25,306 nucleotides of DNA from Gammaproteobacteria bacterium UBA3067. Lineage in GTDB: Bacteria > Pseudomonadota > Gammaproteobacteria > Pseudomonadales > UBA3067. Shown here piece after piece: positions 1 through 7,034 of this stretch (the first letter of the stretch is position 1; each line of letters begins with the position of its first letter). The position numbers were made by a program, and so were the translations under genes. The notes beneath the pieces are model-generated. The model was given only the letters and a program-made list of their open reading frames with translations. It made no database searches and had not been told where the DNA came from. Location: contig DFBZ01000097.1 of the NCBI GenBank assembly GCA_002366835.1, positions 1 through 25,306 of the forward strand, given 5' to 3'.

Positions 1-64
1 TTATTTGAAGGAGTGAGCAGGGATATTTGAGATAATAGTCGCGTTGATCGACGTAGCTTGCGTG

Positions 65-83
65 GCGGTATGATATATACCGC
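65..83 (-). terminator. Hairpin just downstream of tRNA-Leu
   Basis: A perfect 7-bp inverted repeat, GCGGTAT and ATACCGC, is separated by 5 nt. It begins about 10 nt after the 3' CCA of the tRNA-Leu gene in its direction of transcription. No T-run follows on the minus strand, so it is at best a weak intrinsic terminator. It could equally be a stop for 3' trimming of the tRNA precursor. The repeat is seen; the role is inferred. Nothing else is recognisable in bases 1-64. Confidence 0.35.
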
Positions 84-92
84 TAATAAAGA

Positions 93-179
93 TGGTACCA
101 GAGGCCGGACTCGAACCGGCACGCTTTTAAGGGCGCGGGATTTTGAATCCCGTGTGTCTACCAATTTCACCACTCTGGC
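93..179 (-). tRNA. tRNA-Leu (anticodon CAA)
   Basis: The minus strand folds as an 87-nt class II (long variable arm) tRNA ending in an encoded CCA. The acceptor stem pairs GCCAGAG with CTCTGGT, with a G-U wobble at the first pair. The D-loop has the GGTAGA segment, the anticodon loop is TTCAAAA giving CAA, and the T arm is GCCGG-TTCGAGT-CCGGC. It reads UUG leucine codons. A strong promoter lies directly upstream. LeuS, which would charge this tRNA, is encoded in the same window. Confidence 0.97.
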
Positions 180-214
180 ACTATTTAGCAGGTTAGCTCT
201 GCTAAGGAAGCGGG

Positions 215-242
215 ATTATAACAGCGTTTATACTCGCGTCAA
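215..242 (-). promoter_or_regulatory. Sigma-70 promoter of tRNA-Leu
   Basis: Read on the minus strand, TTGACG (237-242) and a perfect TATAAT (215-220) are separated by 16 bp. A GC-rich CCCGC follows the -10 box, the discriminator type associated with stringent control of stable-RNA genes. Transcription would start near 208, about 29 nt before the mature tRNA 5' end at 179. The boxes are seen; stringent regulation is inferred. Confidence 0.8.
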
Positions 243-256
243 CTAAAGCAAGGGGT

Positions 257-290
257 GGGCAGCTTGTTGAGCCTGCCCTGTGCTTTTTTT
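257..290. terminator. Inverted repeat and T-run between gatB and tRNA-Leu
   Basis: GGGCAG (257-262) and CTGCCC (273-278) form a stem with a 10-nt loop. On the plus strand a 7-T run follows at 284-290, so the canonical terminator orientation is plus, where there is no gene to terminate. On the minus strand, where gatB ends at 297, the run precedes the stem as adenines. It may slow transcription coming from gatB before the tRNA promoter, but orientation and function are uncertain. Confidence 0.35.
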
Positions 291-296
291 CAGGGT

Positions 297-1748
297 TTAG
301 GGTTTATCCAATACCTCTACCAAAAGCTGGTTTACCTGTTTCGGGTTGGCTTTGCCTTTGGAGGCTTTCATTATTTGCCCGACGAAAAAACCAAACATCT
401 TTTTGCGTTTTGTTTCGTCGGCGGCACGGTAGTTGGCCACTTGCTCTGGGTTCTGAGCGATAACATCTTCCACTAGGCTTTGAATGGCGCCGCTATCGGT
501 GACTTGTTTTAGTCCTTGCTTTTCGATGACCTCGTCGGCGTTCTTTGCGCCTTCCCATAGGGCTTCGAAAACGGTTTTGGCGATTTTCCCGGAGATGGTG
601 TTGTCTGCGATACGGGCGATCAGCCCACCGAGTTGTTCCGGGTTAATGGGGCTTTGCCCTATGTCGAGGTTTTCTTTGTTCAGCGCGCCCAGCAGTGCGC
701 CGCTAATCCAGTTGGCGCAGAGTTTTGCTTCGGCCTGTGAGGCTTTGACACACGCTTCGAAATAGTTCGCTAATTCGTGGCTGGTTACCAGTATTTGGGC
801 GTCGTATTCGGATAGCTGGTAGTCACCCTGGAAGCGGGCTGCTTTTTCCCAGGGCAGCTCAGGCAGGCTTTCTCTGATGGTTTGGACATAGCTTTCGTCA
901 ATTTCTATGGGCAGCAGGTCGGGGCAGGGGAAGTAGCGGTAATCGTTGGCTTCTTCCTTGCTGCGCATGGGGCGGGTTTCATTTTTGTTGCTGTCGTAGA
1001 GGCGGGTTGCCTGTATGACTTTGCCGCCGGATTCAATCAGGTCTATTTGACGTTCTACTTCGGTATTGATGGCTCTTTCTACAAAGCGGAAGGAGTTGAT
1101 GTTTTTTAGCTCGGTGCGGGTGCCGAGTTCTTTTTGACCAACAGGCCTTACGGAGACGTTGGCATCGCAGCGCATGGAACCTTCGGCCATATTGCCGTCG
1201 GAAATCTCCAAGTAGCGAATAATAGAGTGAATGACCCGCAGGTAGGCAACGGCTTCTTTGGCGTTGCTCATTTCAGGCTCTGATACGACTTCGATCAGTG
1301 GGGTGCCTGCGCGGTTGAGGTCGATGCCGGTAAAGCCGTGAAAGTCTTCATGCAGGGATTTGCCTGCATCTTCTTCAAGGTGGGCGCGCAGTATGTTGAT
1401 GCGCTTGTGCCCGCCATCTTCCAGGGGAACATCCACATAACCATTGTTCACAATGGCTTCGTGGAGCTGGGTGGTCTGGTAGCCTTTGGGTGAGTCGGGG
1501 TAGAAATAGTTTTTTCTATCAAATGCAGAGCGGTGGCTGATGCTGGAATGGGTGGCAAGGCCAAATTTTACTGCCATGCGCAGGGCTTCTTCATTAAATA
1601 CCGGCAAGGTGCCCGGCATGCCCAGGTCAATGAGTGACGCTTGGGTGTTGGCTTCTGCACCAAATGCAGTGGAGGAGCCAGAAAAAATTTTAGATTTGGT
1701 GGCAAGTTGAACGTGTACTTCTAAGCCGATGACGGTTTCCCAGTTCAT
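297..1748 (-). CDS. gatB: Asp/Glu-tRNA(Asn/Gln) amidotransferase subunit B
   Basis: GatB is the kinase and tRNA-binding subunit of the GatCAB complex. It phosphorylates the side chain of Asp or Glu mischarged on tRNA(Asn) or tRNA(Gln) so that ammonia from GatA can convert it to Asn or Gln. The 483-residue protein has the family length. It opens with the signature VIGLEVHVQL, followed by FDRKNYFYPDSPKGYQ, CDANVSVRP and LKNINSFRFVERAI, all typical of the catalytic cradle. The helical GatB/Yqey tail for tRNA binding ends in the lysine-rich GKANPKQVNQLL segment. A strong GAGGGG ribosome site sits 5 nt before the ATG. It is last in gatC-gatA-gatB, 12 nt after gatA. Whether the cell uses the complex for Asn, Gln or both cannot be judged here. 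Confidence 0.98.
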   Translation of the reverse strand: MNWETVIGLEVHVQLATKSKIFSGSSTAFGAEANTQASLIDLGMPGTLPVFNEEALRMAVKFGLATHSSISHRSAFDRKNYFYPDSPKGYQTTQLHEAIVNNGYVDVPLEDGGHKRINILRAHLEEDAGKSLHEDFHGFTGIDLNRAGTPLIEVVSEPEMSNAKEAVAYLRVIHSIIRYLEISDGNMAEGSMRCDANVSVRPVGQKELGTRTELKNINSFRFVERAINTEVERQIDLIESGGKVIQATRLYDSNKNETRPMRSKEEANDYRYFPCPDLLPIEIDESYVQTIRESLPELPWEKAARFQGDYQLSEYDAQILVTSHELANYFEACVKASQAEAKLCANWISGALLGALNKENLDIGQSPINPEQLGGLIARIADNTISGKIAKTVFEALWEGAKNADEVIEKQGLKQVTDSGAIQSLVEDVIAQNPEQVANYRAADETKRKKMFGFFVGQIMKASKGKANPKQVNQLLVEVLDKP

Positions 1749-1760
1749 GTGTTTCCCCTC

Positions 1761-3218
1761 CTAGCGCATTGACTTGGCAAGCGCTTGCTTGTGCCAGTCG
1801 GTATTTTGTTGGAATTGGTGTCCTGCATTCAGCAATTCAGATTCTGCAAAGTAATTACCGATGAGCTGGAGCCCGACAGGCATGTCATTGGAAATGCCGC
1901 AGGGGATGGATAAGGCGGGCAGGCCGGCTAGGTTCACCGCAATGGTGTAGATGTCATTTAAGTACATGGTGACAGGGTCTTTGTGCTGGTTATTCAGGGC
2001 AAAGGCGGTCGAGGGTGTTGTGGGGCCTGCAATAATATCCACTTGTTCAAAGGCTTTTAGGTAGTCGTCTTTGATTAATCGGCGGGCTTTTTGTGCCTGC
2101 AGATAATACGCATCGTAAAACCCGGCTGAGAGTACGTAGGTGCCGATGAGTATGCGACGTTTTACTTCTTCGCCGAAACCTTCTGCGCGGGAGCGTTTGT
2201 ACAAATCTTCCAGATCGACGGGGTTTTCACAGCGATGCCCGAAGCGCACACCATCAAAACGTGAAAGGTTAGATGAACATTCGGCAGGCGCTATAACGTA
2301 GTAGGCTGGGGTGGCGAGGTCGGCGTTGGGCAGATCGATTTCCACAAGGGTGGCCCCCAGTTTTTCATAAACGCTAAGAGCATCGCGCACGGACTGTTCT
2401 ATATCGGCATTCAGCCCTTGCGTGAAGAACTGCTTGGGCAAGCCGATTTTTTTGCCTTGCAAAGAGGCATTGAGATTGGCTGTGTAGTCTTCAGTGGGTT
2501 TTTCTGAGCTGGTGGAATCTTTAGGGTCGAAACCTGACATAACGTTCATTAGGAGGGCGGCATCTTCGGCATTTTGCGTCATAGGGCCGGCCTGGTCGAG
2601 GCTGGACGCGAAGGCAATCATGCCCCAACGGGAGATTCTTCCATAGGTGGGTTTGAGCCCGGTGATGCCGCAAAAGGCGGCAGGTTGGCGAATAGAGCCG
2701 CCTGTGTCGGTGCCGGTGGCGGCTGGTGCGAGTCCTGCAGCCACGGCTGCGGCACTACCGCCGGAAGATCCACCCGGTACGCAGTTGGAGTTGTGAGGGT
2801 TTTTTACCGGGCCGTAGTAGCTGGTTTCGTTGGACGAGCCCATGGCAAATTCGTCCATGTTGGTTTTGCCAAGCATGACCAGGCCGGCGCTTTCGCACTT
2901 TTCAATAACGGTGGCATTGTAGGGCGAAATAAAGTTATCCAGCATCTTGGAGGCGCAGCTGGTTTTTACGCCTTCAGTACAAAAGATGTCTTTGTGAGCA
3001 ATGGGGACACCGCTTAATAATGTGGCGTTGTTTTCTGCTCGTTTCTTGTCGGCTTGTTTCGCCTGAGCCAGAGCTTGGTCGGCGGTGGTGGTGATAAAGC
3101 TGTTAATTTCCGGGTCGAACTGTTTGATGCGTTGAAGATAATTCTCGGTGATTTCAACACTGGAGAACTCTTTGTTCTCTAATCCCCGGGCAATGTCTGC
3201 GAGGGTTTTGGAATGCAT
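1761..3218 (-). CDS. gatA: Asp/Glu-tRNA amidotransferase subunit A (amidase)
   Basis: GatA hydrolyses glutamine and channels ammonia to GatB. The amidase-signature Ser-cisSer-Lys triad is complete: Lys76 in AHKDIF, Ser151 in PGGSSGGSAA and Ser175 in DTGGSIRQPA, about three residues below the Staphylococcus numbering. I place the start at the ATG at 3218 (MHSKTLADIARG, 485 aa). It has an AGGA site 9 nt upstream and gives the usual family length. An ATG at 3290 in the same frame would add 24 unconserved residues and overlap gatC, so I reject it. The gene lies 64 nt downstream of gatC and 12 nt before gatB, probably in one transcript. Confidence 0.97.
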   Translation of the reverse strand: MHSKTLADIARGLENKEFSSVEITENYLQRIKQFDPEINSFITTTADQALAQAKQADKKRAENNATLLSGVPIAHKDIFCTEGVKTSCASKMLDNFISPYNATVIEKCESAGLVMLGKTNMDEFAMGSSNETSYYGPVKNPHNSNCVPGGSSGGSAAAVAAGLAPAATGTDTGGSIRQPAAFCGITGLKPTYGRISRWGMIAFASSLDQAGPMTQNAEDAALLMNVMSGFDPKDSTSSEKPTEDYTANLNASLQGKKIGLPKQFFTQGLNADIEQSVRDALSVYEKLGATLVEIDLPNADLATPAYYVIAPAECSSNLSRFDGVRFGHRCENPVDLEDLYKRSRAEGFGEEVKRRILIGTYVLSAGFYDAYYLQAQKARRLIKDDYLKAFEQVDIIAGPTTPSTAFALNNQHKDPVTMYLNDIYTIAVNLAGLPALSIPCGISNDMPVGLQLIGNYFAESELLNAGHQFQQNTDWHKQALAKSMR

Positions 3219-3282
3219 GTGGGTGCGTCCTGTAAAAAAGGTTTCTTGGGAGTGCTTGAAAGTGTGGGTGTTACTTACCGCA

Positions 3283-3570
3283 TCACTCAATGACTTTGGG
3301 GACTAGAAATAAACCCTCTTCTGTTAAGGGTGCGTTTTGTAGAAACTTATCCCGTTGGTTTGACTCGCTGACCTGGTCTGCGCGAAGTCGTTGGTTTTGT
3401 TCTAGTGGGCTGGAAAGAGGCTGAACGTTTTCTGTGCTGGTTTGTTGAAGCTGAGCCACCATATCCAGAATGTTTGAAAGGTCTCGCGTATAGTGCGGAA
3501 TATCTTCAGGATTAATTTCAATACGGGCGAGTTGAGCTATATTATGAACTTGGGCTTCGTCCAGGGACAT
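3283..3570 (-). CDS. gatC: Asp/Glu-tRNA amidotransferase subunit C
   Basis: GatC is the small chaperone-like subunit that wraps around GatA and holds it to GatB. The 95-residue product MSLDEAQVHNIAQLARIEI... has the family length. It shows the conserved N-terminal helix (VHNIAQLARI), the ILDMVAQL helix and a proline-rich middle. The carboxyl end LTEEGLFLVPKVIE matches the normal GatC ending (FLVPKVIE). I chose the ATG at 3570; a TTG six codons upstream would add only MNRENA. It is the first gene of gatCAB and diverges from mreB across about 270 bp, which probably carries promoters for both. Confidence 0.96.
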   Translation of the reverse strand: MSLDEAQVHNIAQLARIEINPEDIPHYTRDLSNILDMVAQLQQTSTENVQPLSSPLEQNQRLRADQVSESNQRDKFLQNAPLTEEGLFLVPKVIE

Positions 3571-3600
3571 GGCGTTTTCTCTATTCAAGGTCTCTACTCA

Positions 3601-3660
3601 AAAGCAAAATGCTTTAGGGGTAAAGTTGTCTGTTTAAGTGGGTCGTTAACGATATGCATA
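3601..3660. promoter_or_regulatory. Palindromes in the gatC/mreB divergent region
   Basis: Three short symmetric elements lie in the gatC-mreB gap. AAAGCA (3601-3606) and TGCTTT (3610-3615) form a 6-bp hairpin 30-45 nt upstream of the gatC ATG. A 10-bp palindrome TCGTTAACGA (3643-3652) is directly followed by an 8-bp palindrome TATGCATA (3653-3660). I find no convincing -35/-10 pair for either gene. The pieces could form operators for divergent promoters; that function is inferred. Confidence 0.3.
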
Positions 3661-3843
3661 CGGCAACTCCAGTCTAATAATCTGGTGTGCTGTTTCCGCT
3701 AGGCTGTGCGTTATAGGGTAGCATGCGCTTGGTTTCTAGTCACACTGATGACGCGTGTACTGATAGACGTCTTAATCGGCTTGCCGAAAGCATCGGCCAT
3801 TGATAGAGTGGCCCCCTTTTTGAAATATTTAGGTTGGTTTTAT

Positions 3844-4881
3844 ATGTTTAAGCGTTTACGAGGGATGTTTTCGACGGACCTTTCCATTGATCTGGGTACG
3901 GCAAATACGCTTATTTATGCGAAGGACCGGGGCATTGTATTAAATGAGCCATCAGTGGTCGCTATTCGCATGACAGGGTCGCAGAAAAGTGTTGCGGCAG
4001 TCGGTGGCGATGCTAAAAAAATGCTGGGGCGCACCCCCGGCAATATTACTGCAATTCGTCCTTTAAAAGATGGGGTGATTGCCGACTTCCAGGTAACGGA
4101 AAAAATGCTGCAGCACTTTATTGGTGCTGTGCACGAAAACAGTTTTATTTCCCCGAGCCCCCGCGTGCTAATTTGTGTTCCTTGCAACTCGACACAGGTA
4201 GAGAGAAAAGCAATTCGTGAATCAGCTTATGGTGGCGGCGCGAGAGAGGTTTATCTAATCGAAGAACCAATGGCGGCGGCTATTGGAGCAGGTTTGCCGG
4301 TGGAAGAAGCTCAGGGTTCCATGGTGGTGGATATCGGTGGGGGCACCACAGAAATTGCTATTATCTCCCTTAACGGCGTGGTTTATGCTGAATCAGTACG
4401 CGTGGGCGGTGATAAATTTGATGAAGCTATCGTCGCCTATGTGCGTCGGCAATACGGTAGTTTGATTGGCGAAGCAACGGCGGAGCGTGTGAAGCAGGAA
4501 ATTGCCGTTGCCCATAAAGATTGTGAAATTCGTGAAATTGATGTGCGCGGGCGTAACCTAGCAGAAGGTGTGCCGCGCTCTTTTGTGTTGACCAGTGCAG
4601 AAATTCTGAATGCTCTACAGGAGCCTCTTGCCACTATCGTTAGTGCGGTAAAAAGTGCCCTGGAGCAATCGCCGCCCGAGCTGGCGTCTGATATTGCCGA
4701 GCGTGGACTCGTGCTAACCGGTGGAGGTGCTTTACTGCGTGGTCTAGATGTTTTACTCAGTGAAAAAACCGGGTTGCCGGTGCTGGTGGCAGAAGACCCT
4801 CTTACCTGTGTTGCGCGTGGTGGAGGTAAGGCGCTGGAAATTATGGACAAGCTTGGTTTGAATTTGTTGGCGGTGGAGTAG
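3844..4881 (+). CDS. mreB: Rod-shape-determining actin homologue MreB
   Basis: MreB polymerises as membrane-bound antiparallel filaments that guide lateral peptidoglycan synthesis by the Rod complex. The 345-residue product is close to the Escherichia coli protein (347). It has the amphipathic N-terminal membrane anchor (MFKRLRGMF), phosphate loop 1 (DLSIDLGTANTLIY), phosphate loop 2 (VVDIGGGTTE) and the adenosine motif (LVLTGGGALLRG). It ends near LTCVARGGGKALE as usual. The start at 3844 gives the classical N-terminus; the frame stays open back to 3706 but that extension matches nothing in the family. It heads mreB-mreC-mreD. A gap of 97 bp before mreC leaves room for processing or a second promoter. 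Confidence 0.98.
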   Translation: MFKRLRGMFSTDLSIDLGTANTLIYAKDRGIVLNEPSVVAIRMTGSQKSVAAVGGDAKKMLGRTPGNITAIRPLKDGVIADFQVTEKMLQHFIGAVHENSFISPSPRVLICVPCNSTQVERKAIRESAYGGGAREVYLIEEPMAAAIGAGLPVEEAQGSMVVDIGGGTTEIAIISLNGVVYAESVRVGGDKFDEAIVAYVRRQYGSLIGEATAERVKQEIAVAHKDCEIREIDVRGRNLAEGVPRSFVLTSAEILNALQEPLATIVSAVKSALEQSPPELASDIAERGLVLTGGGALLRGLDVLLSEKTGLPVLVAEDPLTCVARGGGKALEIMDKLGLNLLAVE

Positions 4882-4978
4882 TGCGCTTTGCTAGCCTCGC
4901 GCAGTTAAGGGGTTTATCTGGCTCCTTGGTGGTGGATTCAAGCATAAGTGACTGTTCAAGCTTCTAGGCGGAGGGCAT

Positions 4979-5815
4979 ATTAATACCTTATTTTCCAAAG
5001 GGCCAGCGAGCGAGTTTCGTGTTCTACTGGCCATCTTTATTTCCTTGGTATTGATTAGCGCCGACCAGAAAACCGATAAGCTTGTTCCATTGCGATATGG
5101 TCTGGCTTATTTCGCCACGCCTTTCTATATTGCGGGCGATATTCCTTCCAGAATTTCCTACGCACTTTCGCAGAGCTTCACCAGTAGTGAATTATTGAAA
5201 GAAGAAAACCTTCGCCTTAAACAGCAAGTGCTATTGCTTCAGCGCAGAGTGCAAAAGCTGGCGGCAATGTCTGCTGAAAATGTGCGCCTGCGTGAGCTGT
5301 TAAACTCTTCTGATCTGCTCGACGAGAGCGTGCGAGTGGCAGAAATTATAGGTGTTGACCCCGACCCCGTGCGGCATGAAATCATTATCAATCATGGTGA
5401 TGACCGGGGTGTTCGTAAGGGTATGCCCGTACTGGATGCAGAAGGCCTAATGGGGCAAGTGATTGAGGTGGGTCCGTTTACTAGTCGCGTTATTTTAATA
5501 ACGGACTCTACCCACGCAATTCCAGTGCAACTGAACCGCAACGGTATGCGGGCCATTGCAGTTGGGTCGGGCAGTTTGGATCGACTGGTGCTTACTTATG
5601 TTCCGGATACGGCCGATATTGAAGAAGGCGATTTATTGATAAGTTCTGGTTTGGGGCAGAGGTTTCCAGAAGGATACCCTGTCGCCACTGTCTCCCGCGT
5701 AGAGCACCACCCCGGCTTACCCTTTGCCGTAATTGATGCCACACCCACCGCGCGACTAGATCGAAGTCGACACGTGTTGCTTATTCATCGCGATGAAGGA
5801 AACCCAAGTGAGTGA
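4979..5815 (+). CDS. mreC: Rod-shape-determining protein MreC, probable ATT start
   Basis: MreC is a bitopic inner-membrane protein whose periplasmic beta domain activates RodA-PBP2. From the ATT at 4979 the product is 278 aa. It begins NTLFSKGP, the family's usual LFS-GP opening, then has a transmembrane segment at about 15-28 and a coiled coil at about 65-105 (ELLKEENLRLKQQV...). The beta-barrel part follows (VRKGMPVLDAEGLMGQVIEV; ISSGLGQRFPEGYPVATV). No ATG, GTG or TTG lies between the TGA at 4949 and a TTG at 5045. That TTG has no ribosome site and would remove 22 residues and most of the anchor. The ATT has GGAG (4970-4973) 5 nt upstream. A sequencing error for ATG cannot be excluded. 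The 3' end overlaps mreD. Confidence 0.9.
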   Translation: MNTLFSKGPASEFRVLLAIFISLVLISADQKTDKLVPLRYGLAYFATPFYIAGDIPSRISYALSQSFTSSELLKEENLRLKQQVLLLQRRVQKLAAMSAENVRLRELLNSSDLLDESVRVAEIIGVDPDPVRHEIIINHGDDRGVRKGMPVLDAEGLMGQVIEVGPFTSRVILITDSTHAIPVQLNRNGMRAIAVGSGSLDRLVLTYVPDTADIEEGDLLISSGLGQRFPEGYPVATVSRVEHHPGLPFAVIDATPTARLDRSRHVLLIHRDEGNPSE

Positions 5816-6296
5816 TTCGCGCGCGCAGGGCAGCTGGGTTATTGCTTTAAGTTTTGTATTTGCCTTCTATTTGTCGATACTGCCGTTTCCCGTATGGGCG
5901 GAAAGCTGGCGTCCTGAGTGGGTGGCTCTGGTGCTTATATATTGGGCCTTTGCCTTGCCGAGCCGCGTGGGTGTGATTACAGGGTGGTTTGCTGGTTTGG
6001 GCTTGGATGTTCTGGAAGGTGTGACGCTCGGGCAGCATGCTCTGTCTCTTACGATTTTGGCTTACCTGGCGGGTCACTTACACCGGCGAGTACGGGTTTT
6101 TCCACTGTGGCAGCAATCGCTGTCTGTGTTGGTGTTGGTGGGTATAAATCTACTGCTTGTGCGGATGGTACAATCTTCCGTTGGGCAAGTCGAAACCGGT
6201 TTAGTGTACTGGATCCCCAGTTTGATAAGCGCATTACTGTGGCCGTGGCTGCTCGCCATACTACGATTTTTTCAGCATTATTTTCATGTTAGATGA
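5808..6296 (+). CDS. mreD: Rod-shape-determining protein MreD
   Basis: MreD is the polytopic inner-membrane partner of MreC in the elongation complex. The product is strongly hydrophobic with about five membrane helices, including WVIALSFVFAFYLSILPF near the N-terminus and LISALLWPWLLAILRFF near the end. The conserved PEWVALVLIYWAFALPSRVG and GLGLDVLEG motifs identify the family. I prefer the GTG at 5808, which has AAGGA about 7 nt upstream and gives 162 aa, the same length as in E. coli. It overlaps the mreC stop by 8 nt, which favours translational coupling. An ATG at 5793 in the same frame adds five residues but has no visible ribosome site. Confidence 0.93.
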   Translation: MSDSRAQGSWVIALSFVFAFYLSILPFPVWAESWRPEWVALVLIYWAFALPSRVGVITGWFAGLGLDVLEGVTLGQHALSLTILAYLAGHLHRRVRVFPLWQQSLSVLVLVGINLLLVRMVQSSVGQVETGLVYWIPSLISALLWPWLLAILRFFQHYFHVR

Positions 6297-6322
6297 CCCG
6301 CTGAGGCAGAATGTAAGATAAC

Positions 6323-6351
6323 CTGATTAATTTCCGCCCAGAATTAATCAG
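6323..6351. repeat. 10-bp perfect inverted repeat between mreD and maf
   Basis: CTGATTAATT (6323-6332) and AATTAATCAG (6342-6351) are exact reverse complements around a 9-nt GC-rich loop, 27 nt after the mreD stop. No T-run follows, so it does not look like a standard terminator. It could be an operator for maf, an RNA stabiliser protecting the 3' end of mreBCD mRNA, or a processing site. A TATAAC sequence at 6360-6365 resembles a -10 box but I see no matching -35. Confidence 0.5.
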
Positions 6352-6423
6352 AGTTGTCCTATAACAAGCGTAATGCGCCAGCTCTAATTCTTTTGGATGT
6401 TTTTAAATTCTGTAGGTGTATTC

Positions 6424-7017
6424 ATGCCTTTTTCGCTTTATCTTGCCTCTGGCTCCCCGAGGCGCAAAGAATTACTTTCACAAATTGGCCTAAAATATAG
6501 GCAGATATTACCCACGGTCGATGAAACCAAAGAAGAAGATGAAACACCTGAAAGTTATGTTAAGCGCTTAGCGAAACTTAAAGCGCTGGCAGGGCAAAAA
6601 ATGCTGCTACAAGCTGAGCAGAAACCCGTTCTGGGAGCGGATACTATTGTCGTTCTGGATGGACGTGTATTTGGAAAACCCAAGGATAAGGATGAAGCGT
6701 TTGCCATGCTGATGGCACTTTCCGGCCATACTCACCAGGTTATGACGGCTGTAGCGGTCGTGACGGACTCCAGCGAAAAGGTCGTATGCAGTTGCTCAGA
6801 AGTGAGCTTCCGCGAAATAGATTCTGGTGAGGCACGCGCTTATAGCGAAACGGGTGAGCCCATGGATAAAGCGGGTGCTTATGCTGTTCAGGGAGTTGGC
6901 TCCATCTTTGTGAAAAAAATCGAAGGCAGTTACAGTGGTATAGTGGGCTTGCCGTTAATGGAAACCGCTAGCTTATTGCGTGAAATTGGTGTGCCTATAC
7001 TTTCGAGCGCACCTTAA
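6424..7017 (+). CDS. maf: Maf nucleoside-triphosphate pyrophosphatase (dTTP/UTP type)
   Basis: Maf proteins hydrolyse non-canonical or selected NTPs to NMP and pyrophosphate. The 197-residue product opens with the family signature LYLASGSPRRKELL. It continues with VLGADTIVVLDGRVFGKP, where the catalytic Asp sits, then SGHTHQVMTAV, DKAGAYAVQGVG and GSYSGIVGLPLMET. Sequence and position between mreD and rng match E. coli YhdE (197 aa), the dTTP/UTP pyrophosphatase, rather than YceF. The ATG at 6424 has AGGTG 5 nt upstream. An ATG at 6397 in the same frame would add nine residues (MFLNSVGVF) and is less likely. Confidence 0.95.
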   Translation: MPFSLYLASGSPRRKELLSQIGLKYRQILPTVDETKEEDETPESYVKRLAKLKALAGQKMLLQAEQKPVLGADTIVVLDGRVFGKPKDKDEAFAMLMALSGHTHQVMTAVAVVTDSSEKVVCSCSEVSFREIDSGEARAYSETGEPMDKAGAYAVQGVGSIFVKKIEGSYSGIVGLPLMETASLLREIGVPILSSAP

Positions 7018-7034
7018 AAGGATAGTAGACAGAC

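Noticed and set aside
1..64. Possible C-terminus of a minus-strand gene, one frame reading YVDQRDYYLKYP
   Set aside because: That frame closes at a TAG near 82-84 and has no start codon, and the tRNA lies directly upstream; it is too short to support.
93..179. tRNA-Leu as a genomic-island attachment site
   Set aside because: No integrase, direct repeat of the tRNA 3' end, or foreign-looking cargo is seen on the visible side; the other side is outside the window.
58..246. Plus-strand reading frame of 62 codons
   Set aside because: It is the antisense of tRNA-Leu and its promoter; the GRTRTGTLLRARDFESRV string is a common artefact of translating tRNA genes.
2574..3017. 147-codon plus-strand frame opposite gatA
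   Set aside because: It is a shadow of the gatA coding strand with Gly/Ala-rich composition and no recognisable domain.
3219..3290. Longer GatA start overlapping gatC
   Set aside because: The added 24 residues are not conserved, and the internal ATG at 3218 has the better ribosome site.
3706..3843. N-terminal extension of MreB by 46 residues
   Set aside because: MreB starts at MFKRLRGMF in the family; the upstream residues match nothing and the frame is simply open.
4437..4850. 137-codon minus-strand frame opposite mreB
   Set aside because: Ser/Arg-rich shadow of the conserved mreB 3' half.
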